From the NCBI RefSeq assembly GCF_015712065.1, contig NZ_JACFYZ010000001.1, forward strand, positions 248,001 through 312,000: 64,000 nucleotides of DNA, in the 5' to 3' direction. The notes beneath the pieces were generated by a model. That model did not search any database. It saw nothing but the letters and a program-made list of their open reading frames with translations, and was not told the DNA's origin. How positions within the stretch are numbered: position 1 is the stretch's first letter; every line of letters begins with the position of its first letter. Positions 27,162 to 36,296 of this stretch are shown here, piece after piece. The position numbers and the translations under genes are program-made. This stretch comes from Ectopseudomonas chengduensis. GTDB lineage: Bacteria > Pseudomonadota > Gammaproteobacteria > Pseudomonadales > Pseudomonadaceae.

Positions 27162-28190
27162 CTACGTCTCCCGGCTTTCCTGCTCCAGCAACCGCTGTTT
27201 GCGCTGCAGTCCCCAGCGGTAGCCGCTGAGGCTACCATTGCTGGCCACTACGCGATGACAGGGCAGCAGCAGGCCGATGGCGTTACTGGCACAAGCACGG
27301 GCAATCGCCCGTGGGTGACTGTGCAGTTGTCCGGCCAGATCGGCGTAGCTGCGGGTCTCGCCGCTGGGAATGTTCTGCAGCGCCTGCCAGACCCGTTGCT
27401 GAAAGGCCGTGCCGCGAATGTCCAGGGGCAGATGGGCGGCTCGCTCGGGTTCTTCGAGTTGCTCCAGCACCTGCTGCAGCCAGCTGCGCAGACCCTGTTC
27501 ATCTTCTTCGAGCTGGGCGGCGGCGAAGCGCTGTTGCAGCTCGCTGCGTAGTGCTGCCGGTTCATCGCCAAACAGCAGAGCGCAAACGCCCTTGTCGCTG
27601 GTGGCCAGCAGCACCTGGCCGAGCGGGCAGGGGGCGATGCTGTAACGCAGGCGCTCGCCGGCGCCACGTTGACGGCGCTGAGCGGGGCTCATGGCCTGGG
27701 GCTTTTCATACAGCGCGCGGGTGCCGGAATAGCCAGCAGCCAGGGCGGCCTCGAGCACGTTGTCTGCCTCTGGCAATTGAGCATCCAGGCGTTGGCGGCG
27801 CTGCGCAGCGGCCCAGGCATTGGGCGTCATCCCGGTGCGCGCCTTGAACGCCCGGGCCAGATGCGATGGCGACAGGCCGATGCGTGCCGCCAGCTGCGGC
27901 AGCGTCAGGCGTTGCTCGCCACTTAGAAGCGCACAGGCGGCCGCGACCAGCGCGTCGAGTTGCTGCGCCGGGCTTTGCCCCTGCGGTGAGCAGCGCTTGC
28001 ACGGGCGAAAGCCGGCTGCCTCGGCACTGGCTGCATCGGCATGGAAGCTGACGTTGTCGCGCCGTGGCCGCCGCGCAGGGCAGTTCGGCCGGCAGTAAAT
28101 GCCGGTGCTGCGTACGGTGAAAACGAAGCGCCCGTCGAACGCCTCATCACGTTCGCAAACGGCCTGCCAACAGCGTTCCTGGTCAAGCAT
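27162..28190 (-). CDS. ada: Bifunctional methyltransferase/transcriptional activator Ada
   Basis: A 342-residue DNA-alkylation repair protein and activator of the adaptive response. Residues 1-75 are the zinc-bearing Ada domain (IYCRPNCPARRP and CKRC, cysteines 33, 37, 64, 67); C33 corresponds to the phosphotriester methyl acceptor. Residues 80-165 hold an AraC-type HTH (LAARIGLSPSHLARAFKARTGMTP). The C-terminal part is the O6-methylguanine methyltransferase with the acceptor C311 in LLPCHRVV and the RAIARACASNAIG helix. The start at 28190 gives the usual Ada N-terminus. It is divergent from the degenerate receiver/HD-GYP gene with 171 bp between. Confidence 0.94.
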   Translation of the reverse strand: MLDQERCWQAVCERDEAFDGRFVFTVRSTGIYCRPNCPARRPRRDNVSFHADAASAEAAGFRPCKRCSPQGQSPAQQLDALVAAACALLSGEQRLTLPQLAARIGLSPSHLARAFKARTGMTPNAWAAAQRRQRLDAQLPEADNVLEAALAAGYSGTRALYEKPQAMSPAQRRQRGAGERLRYSIAPCPLGQVLLATSDKGVCALLFGDEPAALRSELQQRFAAAQLEEDEQGLRSWLQQVLEQLEEPERAAHLPLDIRGTAFQQRVWQALQNIPSGETRSYADLAGQLHSHPRAIARACASNAIGLLLPCHRVVASNGSLSGYRWGLQRKQRLLEQESRET

Positions 28191-28361
28191 GGAGCAGCTC
28201 TTCTGCTGACGATCTTGCTGACGATTGTCGACTGCGTTCACCGCTCTGCCAATCCGCATTGCACTTTCAAAGCCCTGTCGAGGTCATTTGTACGACGGCC
28301 TGAGCGCAACTGCGACCCAGCGCCTTTAATGATGGATAGGCAAGTGCCAACGGAGATCGCC

Positions 28362-29534
28362 ATGCGCGGGATGCTCGATAGGCCGGAGCAGGAACTGATT
28401 CTGGTTGTGGAGGATGCAGTCGACGCGCGCCAGCGCCTCGGCGCGCTGTTGGCCGACCGCTACCAGGTAAGGCTGGTTGGCAGCGAGGAGGCGCTGCATG
28501 CCGCCAGGTCGCGACCGCAGCCAGACCTGATTCTGCTGGGCTGGCAGGACGACTACGCGCTCTGTCGCGGGCTCAGGACCGATCCGCAGACCCGCCATAT
28601 CCCGCTGATCCTGGTCACCGGCCGCAGCGATGCCGCCGACGAGCAGTTGGGCTTCGACCTCGGCGCTGCCGACTACATCACCAAACCGGTCAGTGCGCCC
28701 ATCGTGCTCGCGCGTGTTCGAGCGCAGCTGCAGCTCAAGGCGGCCACCGATTACCTGCGTGACAAGAGCGAGTATCTGGAACTTGAGGTCAAGCGTCGCA
28801 CGCGCGATATCCAGAACCTGCAGGATGTCACCATCGAGGCCATGGCCAGCGTTGCCGTCATGCGTGACAACCCGAGCAGTCGTCGCCTGGAGCGTATCGA
28901 GCGCTATATGACCTGCCTGACCGCAGCGTTAGCGCGGCAGCAGCCTGCCTTGTCGGCGTCTCTGAACGAGGAGCGCATCGCCCAGTTGGGCAAGTCGGCC
29001 ATGCTGCATGTGATCGACCGACTGACCCTGCCGGATCGCGTGCTGCTCAACCATGGCGAGCCGGATGAAAATGACCTGCGCCTGCTGAGCGAGGGGGTAA
29101 TCGCCGGCCGGGATGCATTGGAGCGAGCCGAGCGCAAGCTGGGCAGCGTCACCAACTTTCTCTCCGATGCCAAGGATATCGTCTACGGCCAGCATGAGCG
29201 CTGGGACGGCAAAGGCTATCCACAGGGGCTGCTCGGCGAGCAGATTCCGCTTTCGGCGCGGCTGATGGCGCTGGTGGGGCACTTCGAAGAGCTGAGCTGC
29301 CGGCATCCCTACCTGCCGCCCATCAGCCCGGCGCAGGCGGTGGCGCAGATCAGCGCGGCCAGCGGTACACGCTTCGACCCCATGGTGGTGCTGGCCTTCG
29401 TCGAAGCCACGACGGAGTTCCTGCATATCGCCGAAACCCTGGCCGACGACGCCGCCGCGGTCGGCGTGGAGTTGCAGCGGCTGGAGGACTCGCTGGCCGA
29501 AAGCATCGAGTTGACGCTGCCGCCGACGCCATGA
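28362..29534 (+). CDS. Degenerate receiver plus degenerate HD-GYP protein
   Basis: A 390-residue protein with the layout of a response regulator with an HD-GYP output. The start at 28362 has CGGAG six bases upstream. The receiver (about 12-125) keeps the acidic pair E17-D18, T86 and K108, but the phospho-acceptor aspartate is G60 (DLILLGWQDD). A helical linker (130-155) leads to an HD-GYP-like domain. There the first metal histidine is gone (DNPSSRRLE in place of ETGNH), the HD dyad is H216-V217, the HH pair is QH, and the later aspartate segment is GHFEEL. WDGKGYP is kept (281-287). It should neither be phosphorylated normally nor cleave cyclic di-GMP; a binding or scaffold role is likely. 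Confidence 0.85.
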   Translation: MRGMLDRPEQELILVVEDAVDARQRLGALLADRYQVRLVGSEEALHAARSRPQPDLILLGWQDDYALCRGLRTDPQTRHIPLILVTGRSDAADEQLGFDLGAADYITKPVSAPIVLARVRAQLQLKAATDYLRDKSEYLELEVKRRTRDIQNLQDVTIEAMASVAVMRDNPSSRRLERIERYMTCLTAALARQQPALSASLNEERIAQLGKSAMLHVIDRLTLPDRVLLNHGEPDENDLRLLSEGVIAGRDALERAERKLGSVTNFLSDAKDIVYGQHERWDGKGYPQGLLGEQIPLSARLMALVGHFEELSCRHPYLPPISPAQAVAQISAASGTRFDPMVVLAFVEATTEFLHIAETLADDAAAVGVELQRLEDSLAESIELTLPPTP

Positions 29535-29615
29535 TGTGGCGCCGTGGGACCGGCGGCTGGCATTTGACCTGTAAGGTGCGCCGCGAGCCCCTACCGCGCG
29601 GCGCGCCATGGCCTG

Positions 29616-30587
29616 CTAGTCGACGATCCGCTCCACATGATGACAGGCCACCTGCCGCGCATCGATCAGGCGCAGCTCAGGGCGTTCGCCGCGGCAGCGT
29701 TCGTCGGCATGCGGGCAGCGCTTGTGGAAGGCGCAGCCGGATGGCGGGTTCAGCGGATTGGGCAACTCGCCGCTGATCTTCATCCGTGGCTTGTCCGGAT
29801 CGGGATGAATCGCCGGCGTCGCCGACAGCAGGGCACGGGTGTAGGGGTGCAGCGGGCGGGCGTAGAGCGCCTCGGCCGCGCCCATCTCCACCGGGCGGCC
29901 GAGGTACATCACCAGCACGTCGTCGGCGACATGACGCACCACGGCGAGGTTGTGCGAGATGAACACGTAGCCGGTCTGGTACTGCTCCTGCAGGTCCATG
30001 AACAGGTTGAGCACCTGCGCCTGGATCGACACGTCCAGCGCCGAGGTCGGTTCGTCCGCCACCAGCACCTTGGGCTGCAGCATCATGGCGCGGGCCAGGG
30101 CGATGCGTTGGCGCTGACCGCCGGAGAACATGTGCGGGTAGCGTTGATAGTGCTCGGGGCGCAGCCCCACCTGCTGCATCATCGCCTGCACCTTCTCACG
30201 GCGCTCGGCACGCGACAGGTTGGTGTTGATCAGCAGCGGTTCGGCCAGCTGGTCACCGATCTTCTGCCGCGGGTTGAGCGAGGCGTAGGGGTTCTGGAAC
30301 ACCATCTGCACGTCGCGGCGCAGCTGTTTGCGCTCGGCATGGCTGGCGCCGGCCACTTCCCGTCCGGCGATCTGCAGGCTGCCGGCGCTGGGCTCTTCGA
30401 TCAGTGTCAGGGCGCGGGCCAGAGTGGACTTGCCGCAGCCGGACTCGCCAACCACCGCCAGGGTCCTGCCTGACTCCAGCGTGAACGACACGCCGTTGAG
30501 CGCTTGCACCAAGGCTGCCGGTTTGAACAGGCCGCGCGAGACGCTGTAGTGACGGGTCAGCTCCCGGGCTTGAAGTACGGTGCTCAT
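29616..30587 (-). CDS. dppF: Dipeptide ABC transporter ATP-binding protein DppF
   Basis: A 323-residue ATPase of the peptide importer. Walker A is GESGCGKST, the signature is FSGGQRQRIALARA, Walker B is VLVADEPTSALD, and the switch histidine is in FISHNLAVV. The C-terminal region after residue 230 carries the oligopeptide ATPase extension with CAFHKRCPHADERC, whose cysteines bind an iron-sulphur or zinc centre in related proteins. Start 30587 shares one base with the dppD stop (TGATG). It is the last gene of the dppBCDF operon. Confidence 0.94.
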   Translation of the reverse strand: MSTVLQARELTRHYSVSRGLFKPAALVQALNGVSFTLESGRTLAVVGESGCGKSTLARALTLIEEPSAGSLQIAGREVAGASHAERKQLRRDVQMVFQNPYASLNPRQKIGDQLAEPLLINTNLSRAERREKVQAMMQQVGLRPEHYQRYPHMFSGGQRQRIALARAMMLQPKVLVADEPTSALDVSIQAQVLNLFMDLQEQYQTGYVFISHNLAVVRHVADDVLVMYLGRPVEMGAAEALYARPLHPYTRALLSATPAIHPDPDKPRMKISGELPNPLNPPSGCAFHKRCPHADERCRGERPELRLIDARQVACHHVERIVD

Positions 30588-31561
30588 CAGACCACCTCCG
30601 CCGTGGGGACAAGAGGAAAGAAGCAGCGCGCGGCGCCTCGCTCGTGTGCATCCAAGGTTGGACGCTCGTCGCGGCAACGCGGCTGCACGTACGGGCAGCG
30701 TGGCGACAGCAGGCAGCCCTGTGGGCGGTCATAACGGCCGGGCACGATACCGGGCAGGGTCGCCAGGCGGTGGGCGCCGGCGCTGTGTTCGGGGATCGCC
30801 TTGAGCAAGGCTTCGGTATACGGATGACTGGGGGCATCGAACAGAGCCGGCACCTGGCCCAGCTCCACCGCTTGCCCGGCGTACATCACGCAGACGCGCT
30901 GGGCGGTTTCAGCCACCACGGCCAGGTCGTGGGTGATCAGCACCAGGGCCATGCCCTGGTCGCGCTGCAGATCCAGCAGCAGCTCCATGATCTGTGCCTG
31001 GATGGTCACGTCCAGTGCGGTGGTCGGTTCATCGGCGATCAGCAGCTTGGGTTCGGCGGCGATCGCCATGGCGATTGCCACGCGCTGGCTCATGCCGCCG
31101 GAGAGCTGATGCGGGTAGGCATCGAGGCGACTGGCGGCGCCCGGTATCTCGACCCTTTCGAGCAGCTCGAGAGCGCGTGCACGCGCCACTTTACCTTTCA
31201 GGCCGAGGTGCTGGTGCAGCACTTCCTCTATCTGGAAACCTACGGTGTAGCTGGGGTTGAGCGCGGTCATCGGGTCCTGGAAGACCATGGACAGGTCCTT
31301 GCCGACGATACGCCGGCGCTGCCGACCCTTCAGACGCAGCATGTCGGTGCTGTCGAACTGCATGCAATCGGCCTGGACGATGCCGGGTGCGTCGATCAGG
31401 CCCATCAGCGCCATCATGGTCACCGACTTGCCGGAGCCGGACTCGCCGACGATGGCCAGCACTTCACCTTTTTCCACACTCAGATCGAGCCCGTCGACCA
31501 CAGGCACGGCGTCGGTCGCGCCGAAACGTACGGAGAGGTTGCGGATATCCAGCAGACTCAT
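30587..31561 (-). CDS. dppD: Dipeptide ABC transporter ATP-binding protein DppD
   Basis: A 324-residue ATPase partner of DppF. Walker A is GESGSGKSV, the signature [14 protein letters not shown], Walker [13 protein letters not shown], and the switch ITHDLAVV. The C-terminal [14 protein letters not shown] cysteine motif is present. The start at 31561 is the ATG at the conserved [13 protein letters not shown]; the longer frame extends into REP-like sequence. The gap to dppC (about 100 bp) contains GGTGCGCCATGCGCACC-type repeat sequence. Confidence 0.94.
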   Translation of the reverse strand: MSLLDIRNLSVRFGATDAVPVVDGLDLSVEKGEVLAIVGESGSGKSVTMMALMGLIDAPGIVQADCMQFDSTDMLRLKGRQRRRIVGKDLSMVFQDPMTALNPSYTVGFQIEEVLHQHLGLKGKVARARALELLERVEIPGAASRLDAYPHQLSGGMSQRVAIAMAIAAEPKLLIADEPTTALDVTIQAQIMELLLDLQRDQGMALVLITHDLAVVAETAQRVCVMYAGQAVELGQVPALFDAPSHPYTEALLKAIPEHSAGAHRLATLPGIVPGRYDRPQGCLLSPRCPYVQPRCRDERPTLDAHERGAARCFFPLVPTAEVV

Positions 31562-31663
31562 CGGGTGCCCTCCGTGTGTAGGATGGACGATGCTTCTCCC
31601 GTCCACGCTGCGCAGCTGTGGTGCGCCATGCGCACCGAGATCATCTTGTGCATATGGGCCTCC

Positions 31664-32566
31664 TCAGATGGCGTTCTTCAGTTTCGGATCGAGGGCATCG
31701 CGCAGGCCGTCACCCATCAGGTTGATCGCGAGCACGCTGAGCAGAATCGCCAGGCCAGGCAGGGTCACCACCCACCAAGCGCGTTCGATGTAGTCGCGCG
31801 CCGAGGCTAGCATGGTGCCCCACTCGGGTGTTGGCGGTTGTACGCCGAGGCCGAGAAAGCCCAGCGCGGCGGCGTCGAGAATCGCCGAGGAAAAGCTCAG
31901 GGTGGCCTGCACGATCAGCGGCGCCATGCAGTTGGGCAGCACGGTGAAGAACATCAGCCGGGGCAGGCTGGCGCCGGCCAGCTGCGCAGCGGTGACGTAG
32001 TCGCGGTTCAGCTCGCCCATCACGGCCGCGCGGGTCAGGCGTACGTAGGAGGGCAGCGAGACGATGGCGATGGCGAAAATGGTGTTGATCAGCCCTGGGC
32101 CGAGGATGGCGACGATGGCCACCGCCAGCAGCAGCGATGGCAGCGCCAGCATGATGTCCATCAGACGCATGATGCCGGGGCCGAGCAGGCGCGGGAAAAA
32201 ACCGGCGACCAGGCCCAGCAGGATGCCGGGAATCAGCGACAGCACCACCGAAGCCAGGCCGATCAGCAGCGACAGGCGTGCACCGTGGATCAGGCGCGAG
32301 AGCAGGTCGCGGCCCAGTTCGTCGGTGCCGAGCAGGAAGCGCCACTGACCACCATCCAGCCAGACCGGCGGGGTGAGCAGGAAATCGCGGTACTGCTCGC
32401 TGGGATGATGCGGCGCGACCCAGGGCGCGAACAGCGCGCAGAACACCATCAGCAGCATGAAGCCGAGGCCACAGACGGCACCCTTGTTATGGCTGAAGGC
32501 TTGCCAGAATTCTCTCAGCGGCGAGGGGTAGAGCAGGCTCTGGTCGAGGCTGGTGGCTGCAGTCAT
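31664..32566 (-). CDS. dppC: Dipeptide ABC transporter permease DppC
   Basis: A 300-residue inner-membrane permease with six predicted helices, a conserved N-terminal FWQAFSHNKGAVCGLGFM segment and the EAA loop NRDYVTAAQLAGASLPRLMFFTVLPN that contacts the ATPases. LGTDELGRDLLSRLIHGAR is typical of DppC/OppC. The ATG at 32566 is preferred to one two codons earlier, because the GGGGG stretch is seven bases away. It pairs with DppB to form the translocation channel. Confidence 0.93.
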   Translation of the reverse strand: MTAATSLDQSLLYPSPLREFWQAFSHNKGAVCGLGFMLLMVFCALFAPWVAPHHPSEQYRDFLLTPPVWLDGGQWRFLLGTDELGRDLLSRLIHGARLSLLIGLASVVLSLIPGILLGLVAGFFPRLLGPGIMRLMDIMLALPSLLLAVAIVAILGPGLINTIFAIAIVSLPSYVRLTRAAVMGELNRDYVTAAQLAGASLPRLMFFTVLPNCMAPLIVQATLSFSSAILDAAALGFLGLGVQPPTPEWGTMLASARDYIERAWWVVTLPGLAILLSVLAINLMGDGLRDALDPKLKNAI

Positions 32567-32572
32567 GGGCAT

Positions 32573-32683
32573 ACCCCCTGGGTAGGGTGCGCTGTGCGCA
32601 CCGATGGTTGGTCGCCGCTATTGGTGCGCACGGCCTGGGCTGCCCCGCGACACCCTAGGGTCTGTCGATTCATCACGCCTTCC
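32573..32683. repeat. REP-like repeat between dppB and dppC
   Basis: The 111-bp gap inside the operon contains GTAGGGTGCGCTGTGCGCAC (about 32583-32602) and a related GGTGCGCACGG...CACCCTA copy further right. The unit matches one at about 6587. Such elements inside operons can shape mRNA decay. No gene is present. Confidence 0.65.
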
Positions 32684-33694
32684 TTACTTCTGATGGCGAA
32701 TACGTGGATTGGCCAGGCCATAGAGGATGTCCACGGTGAAGTTGACCAGGATCACCAGGCAGGCGATCAGCAGGATGCCGTTCTGCACCACCGGGTAGTC
32801 GCGGGCGCCGATGGCTTCGATCAGCCACTTGCCGATGCCCGGCCAGGAGAAGATGGTTTCGGTCAGCACTGCGCCTGCCAGCAGGGCGCCGACCTGTAGA
32901 CCGAACACGGTCAGCACCGGGATCAGGGCATTGCGCAGGCCATGCACGAAGACCACGCGCGTCGGCGACAGACCCTTGGCCCGCGCGGTGCGGATGTAGT
33001 CCTCGCGCAGCACTTCGAGCATGGCCGAGCGGGTCATCCGTGCGATCACCGCCAGGGGGATGGTGCCGAGCACGATGGCCGGCAGGATCAGGTGGCGCAG
33101 TGCGTCGACGAAGGCACCTTGCTCTTCGGAAAGCAGCGTGTCGATCAGCATGAAGCCGGTGACCGGTGGAATGTCGTAGAGCAGGTCGATGCGCCCGGAT
33201 ACTGGCGTCCAGCCCAGGCCCACCGAGAAGAACATGATCAGCAGCAGGCCCCACCAGAAGATCGGCATCGAATAGCCGGTCAGTGAGATGCCCATCACCC
33301 CGTGGTCAAACAGCGAGCCGCGCTTGAGTGCAGCGATTACCCCGGCGATCACGCCGAGGGTGCCGGCGAACAGCAAGGCAGCCAGTGCCAGTTCGACGGT
33401 GGCGGGAAACAGGGTGAGAAACTCTTTCCACACGCTTTCACGCGAGCGCAGTGACTCGCCCAGGTTGCCGCTGGCGAGCTGACCGATGTAGTCGAAATAC
33501 TGCGCATACAGGGGCTTGTTCAGTCCCAGGCGCTCCATGGCCTGAGCGTGCATTTCCGGATCGACGCGACGCTCGCCCATCATCACCTCCACCGGGTCAC
33601 CGGGGATCAGGCGGATCAGCGCGAAGGTCAGCAGGGTGACGCCGAAGAAGGTGGGGATCAGCAAGCCCAGGCGGCGTGCAATGAAGCTCAGCAT
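32684..33694 (-). CDS. dppB: Dipeptide ABC transporter permease DppB
   Basis: A 336-residue inner-membrane permease. MLSFIARRLGLLIPTFFGVT with the conserved RLIPGDPVEVMMGE loop is the standard DppB N-terminus, and the EAA loop is REDYIRTARAKGLSPTRVVF. Six membrane segments are evident. It is the first gene of dppBCDF, 162 bp downstream of dppA on the same strand, with a strong hairpin in the gap that could reduce read-through from dppA. Confidence 0.94.
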   Translation of the reverse strand: MLSFIARRLGLLIPTFFGVTLLTFALIRLIPGDPVEVMMGERRVDPEMHAQAMERLGLNKPLYAQYFDYIGQLASGNLGESLRSRESVWKEFLTLFPATVELALAALLFAGTLGVIAGVIAALKRGSLFDHGVMGISLTGYSMPIFWWGLLLIMFFSVGLGWTPVSGRIDLLYDIPPVTGFMLIDTLLSEEQGAFVDALRHLILPAIVLGTIPLAVIARMTRSAMLEVLREDYIRTARAKGLSPTRVVFVHGLRNALIPVLTVFGLQVGALLAGAVLTETIFSWPGIGKWLIEAIGARDYPVVQNGILLIACLVILVNFTVDILYGLANPRIRHQK

Positions 33695-33790
33695 GGCGGT
33701 GGGTAACTCCTCATCAGAACGGTATCGAGCAGCCTGGAAATCTGGCGATTTCTTCGGGCATGTTGCAGGTTAGCTGTTCGATCACGACGT

Positions 33791-33812
33791 GCCCCGGGCG
33801 TTTGCCCGGGGC
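33791..33812 (-). terminator. GC-rich hairpin between dppA and dppB (attenuator/mRNA stabiliser)
   Basis: Arms GCCCCGGGC (33791-33799) and GCCCGGGGC (33804-33812) form a perfect 9-bp stem with a 4-base loop, extended by ACG/CGT pairing. There is no T run on the minus strand. In peptide and amino-acid importers such a hairpin after the binding-protein gene commonly keeps its message more abundant than the permease message. Confidence 0.55.
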
Positions 33813-33856
33813 GTCGTTCAAGGGTGGTCACGCAACGGCGGTCGCGCAGCGGGCGA

Positions 33857-35452
33857 TCAGTTGTTGCTGACACCGATGAAGCTGTTGCGCCCGAAGGGGC
33901 TGATCTGGAAGCCTTCGACGCTGCTGCGCATCGGTTGGTAGACCGTGGAGTGAGCGATCGGCGTGATCGGCACTTCGCGCTTGAGAACGACCTGGGCCTG
34001 ACGATACAGCTCGCTGCGTTGCTCCTGGTCGGTGACGCGCTTGGCGGCGACCACCAGCTTGTCGTATTCGCTGTCGCACCACTTGGAGAAGTTGTTGCCG
34101 TCTACCGAGGCGCAGCCGTACAGGGTGCCGAGCCAGTTGTCCGGGTCACCGTTGTCGCCGGTCCAGCCGATCAGCATGGCGTCGTGTTCACCGGCATGGG
34201 CGCGCTTGATGTACTCGCCCCATTCGTAGCTGACGATGCGCGCCTTGATGCCGACCTTGGCCCAGTCGTTCTGCAGCATCTCGGCCATCAGCCGCGCATT
34301 GGGGTTGTAGGGCCGCTGAACGGGCATGGCCCACAGGGTGATCTCGGTACCTTCCTTCACGCCTGCGGCCTTGAGCAGCTCCTTGGCTTTCTCCGGGTCG
34401 TAGGCGGCATCCTTGATCGACTCGTCGTAGGACCACTGGGTCGGTGGCATGCCGTTCACGGCCAGTTGGCCGGCACCCTGGTACACGGCGTCGATGATCG
34501 CGGCCTTGTTCACGGCCATGTCCAGCGCCTGACGCACTTCGCGTTTGTCGAACGGCGCGCGGGTGACGTTGTAGGCGATGTAGCCGACGTTGTAGCCAGG
34601 CTCGGTCGGTACATTGAGATTCTTGTCGGCCTGCAGACTCTGCAGGTCGGCAGGGCGCGGGTTGAGGGTGACGTGGCATTCACCGGCGCGCAGCTTCTGG
34701 GCGCGCACCGAGGCGTCGGTGTTGATGGAGAAGATCAGGTTGTCGATCTTCACCTGCTCCGGGGCCCAGTACTGGGTGTTGCCCTTGAAGCGGATCACCG
34801 CGTCCTTCTGATAGCGGCTGAACACGAACGGGCCGGTGCCGACGGGCTTCTGGTTGATCTCGGCGGCCTTGCCGGCCTTGAGCAACTGGTCGGCGTATTC
34901 GGCCGAATGTATCGCGGCAAAGCTCATCGCCAGGTTCTGCACGAATGCGGCGTCGACGGCGTTGAGGGTGAAGACCACGGTCATGTCGTCGGTCTTCTCG
35001 ATCTTGGCGATGTTCTTGTCCAGGCCCATATCGGTGAAGTAGGGAAACTCGCTGGGGTAGGCCTGGCGGAACGGATGGTTGCGATCGAGCATGCGCTGGT
35101 AAGTGAACAGCACATCGTCGGCGTTGAAGTCGCGAGTCGGCTTGAAGTAGTCGGTGCTGTGGAACTTGACCCCTTCGCGCAAGTGGAAGGTGTAGGTCAG
35201 GCCGTCTTCGCTGATGTCCCAGGAGCTGGCCAGCGACGGTTGTGCCTTGGTGCCGCCGCGCTCGAATTCGGCGAGGCGGTTGAAGATGGTTTCCGAGGCC
35301 GCGTCGAAGTCGGTGCCGGTGGTGTACTGGCCGGGGTCGAAACCGCCCGGGCTGCCTTCGGAGCAATACACCAGGTTATTGGCGTGGGCGAACGAAGCAC
35401 TGGTGAGCAGTCCTGCAGTAAGCAGGGCCTTGCACAGGGGAGACATACGCAT
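33857..35452 (-). CDS. Dipeptide-binding periplasmic protein DppA (operon copy)
   Basis: A 531-residue SBP family 5 protein. The start at 35452 follows GAGG and gives a signal peptide ending AHA (about residue 24). The mature protein begins NNLVYCSEGSPGGFDPGQY, the usual DppA start, and has REGVKFHSTDYFKPTRDFNADDVLF and YNVGYIAYNV segments. The EYDKLVVAAKR C-terminal lobe is complete. It is upstream of dppBCDF and so is likely the main partner of the permease. Two candidate PsdR operators lie 89-141 bases upstream. It is about as similar to the 39322-40920 copy as close paralogues are; the 37664 copy is more distant. Confidence 0.94.
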   Translation of the reverse strand: MRMSPLCKALLTAGLLTSASFAHANNLVYCSEGSPGGFDPGQYTTGTDFDAASETIFNRLAEFERGGTKAQPSLASSWDISEDGLTYTFHLREGVKFHSTDYFKPTRDFNADDVLFTYQRMLDRNHPFRQAYPSEFPYFTDMGLDKNIAKIEKTDDMTVVFTLNAVDAAFVQNLAMSFAAIHSAEYADQLLKAGKAAEINQKPVGTGPFVFSRYQKDAVIRFKGNTQYWAPEQVKIDNLIFSINTDASVRAQKLRAGECHVTLNPRPADLQSLQADKNLNVPTEPGYNVGYIAYNVTRAPFDKREVRQALDMAVNKAAIIDAVYQGAGQLAVNGMPPTQWSYDESIKDAAYDPEKAKELLKAAGVKEGTEITLWAMPVQRPYNPNARLMAEMLQNDWAKVGIKARIVSYEWGEYIKRAHAGEHDAMLIGWTGDNGDPDNWLGTLYGCASVDGNNFSKWCDSEYDKLVVAAKRVTDQEQRSELYRQAQVVLKREVPITPIAHSTVYQPMRSSVEGFQISPFGRNSFIGVSNN

Positions 35453-35540
35453 GCGAACCTCTTTTTTCTTTTTGTTCGCGCCTCGGTGCAGCGCGAGCTC
35501 GGTATGCGGTGAAGGCGGGTAGCCCACCGGGTCGGGCTCG

Positions 35541-35561
35541 AAATTAAGTCATGCTGAAATT
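35541..35561. promoter_or_regulatory. Candidate PsdR operator 1, upstream of dppA
   Basis: An imperfect palindrome AAATTAAGT...CTGAAATT that aligns with the perfect palindrome upstream of mdpA (TTAAGT-N3-ACTTAA core). It lies about 90 bases upstream of the dppA start, where a promoter is expected. Inference from pattern only. Confidence 0.45.
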
Positions 35562-35571
35562 GCGGTCAACA

Positions 35572-35593
35572 AAAATTAAGCAGCACTAACATT
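35572..35593. promoter_or_regulatory. Candidate PsdR operator 2, upstream of dppA
   Basis: A second copy of the motif (AAAATTAAGC...GCACTAACATT), matching the mdpA palindrome at about 17 of 22 positions. It is 31 bases from site 1 centre to centre, close to three helical turns, which would suit cooperative binding. Confidence 0.45.
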
Positions 35594-35624
35594 GCGCATA
35601 TTCGCCCTGAATTGGGGCAAAAAA

Positions 35625-36191
35625 TCACTCGCTGGTGGGGTGATCGCCGAAAAGCGCCATGGTGGTCATGGTCAGTACTTCGGCCGGGGCATCGGCGGTA
35701 TTGGCCAGGCGATGCAGCTTGCCGGCATCGAAATGCACCGAGTCGCCGGGGCCGAGGGGGTAGTCGCGACCCTCGATGGTGTAGACGATCTGCCCGCTGA
35801 GCACGTAGGAGAATTCCACGCCTTCATGCGCGATCAGTTCAGACTGATAGCCCACCGGAATGTTCATCTTCACCGCGTTGATCGAGTTACCGGGAAATGA
35901 ACTGGACAGGCGCTCGTAGGCCAGCAGCTGGCCGCCTACGGTGTAGCGCACCCGCTCGTTGACGTGAGAATCCGGCTGCGCCTGGGTGGGCTGATCGAAC
36001 AACACGTTGAGCGGTACATCGAGCGACTTGGCGATGCTCGCCAGCGACGATAGCGATACGCCGGTCAGGTTGCGTTCTGCCTGGGACAGGAAGCTGGCGG
36101 TCAGGCCGGCATCTGCGGCTACCTGATTGAGGGTCTTGCCGGCGGCCCGCCGGTAGCGGCGCAAGCGTTCGCCAATGCGATCTGCGGTCAT
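35625..36191 (-). CDS. psdR: XRE/cupin transcriptional repressor of dipeptide genes (PsdR-like)
   Basis: A 188-residue regulator. Residues 1-65 form an XRE-type HTH (KTLNQVAADAGLTASFLSQAERN) and residues 105-180 a cupin barrel (VEFSYVLSGQIVYTIEGRDYPLGPGDSVHFDAGKLHRL). The architecture and the location beside dppA and divergent mdpA match P. aeruginosa PsdR, which represses the dipeptide importer and MdpA and is a common site of mutation during growth on casein. Ligand and metal residues of the cupin are only partly kept. The operators at 35541, 35572 and 36297 are inferred targets. Confidence 0.88.
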   Translation of the reverse strand: MTADRIGERLRRYRRAAGKTLNQVAADAGLTASFLSQAERNLTGVSLSSLASIAKSLDVPLNVLFDQPTQAQPDSHVNERVRYTVGGQLLAYERLSSSFPGNSINAVKMNIPVGYQSELIAHEGVEFSYVLSGQIVYTIEGRDYPLGPGDSVHFDAGKLHRLANTADAPAEVLTMTTMALFGDHPTSE

Positions 36192-36246
36192 GGAGGTGGC
36201 TCGCTGTTCGGTTCAGCGCAGTATACCCATGAGGTGCCAGGACTTC

Positions 36247-36269
36247 AGCCCGATGCGGGCGGGCTTTTT
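36247..36269 (+). terminator. Terminator-like hairpin in the psdR/mdpA intergenic region
   Basis: AGCCCG (36247-36252) pairs with CGGGCT (36260-36265) and is followed by TTTTT on the plus strand, with further outer pairing of GACTT and AAGTC. It could block transcription running into mdpA from the psdR antisense direction. It sits upstream of the palindrome at 36297. Confidence 0.4.
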
Positions 36270-36296
36270 AAGTCCAGCTGAAAAAAGCTTTGACCG

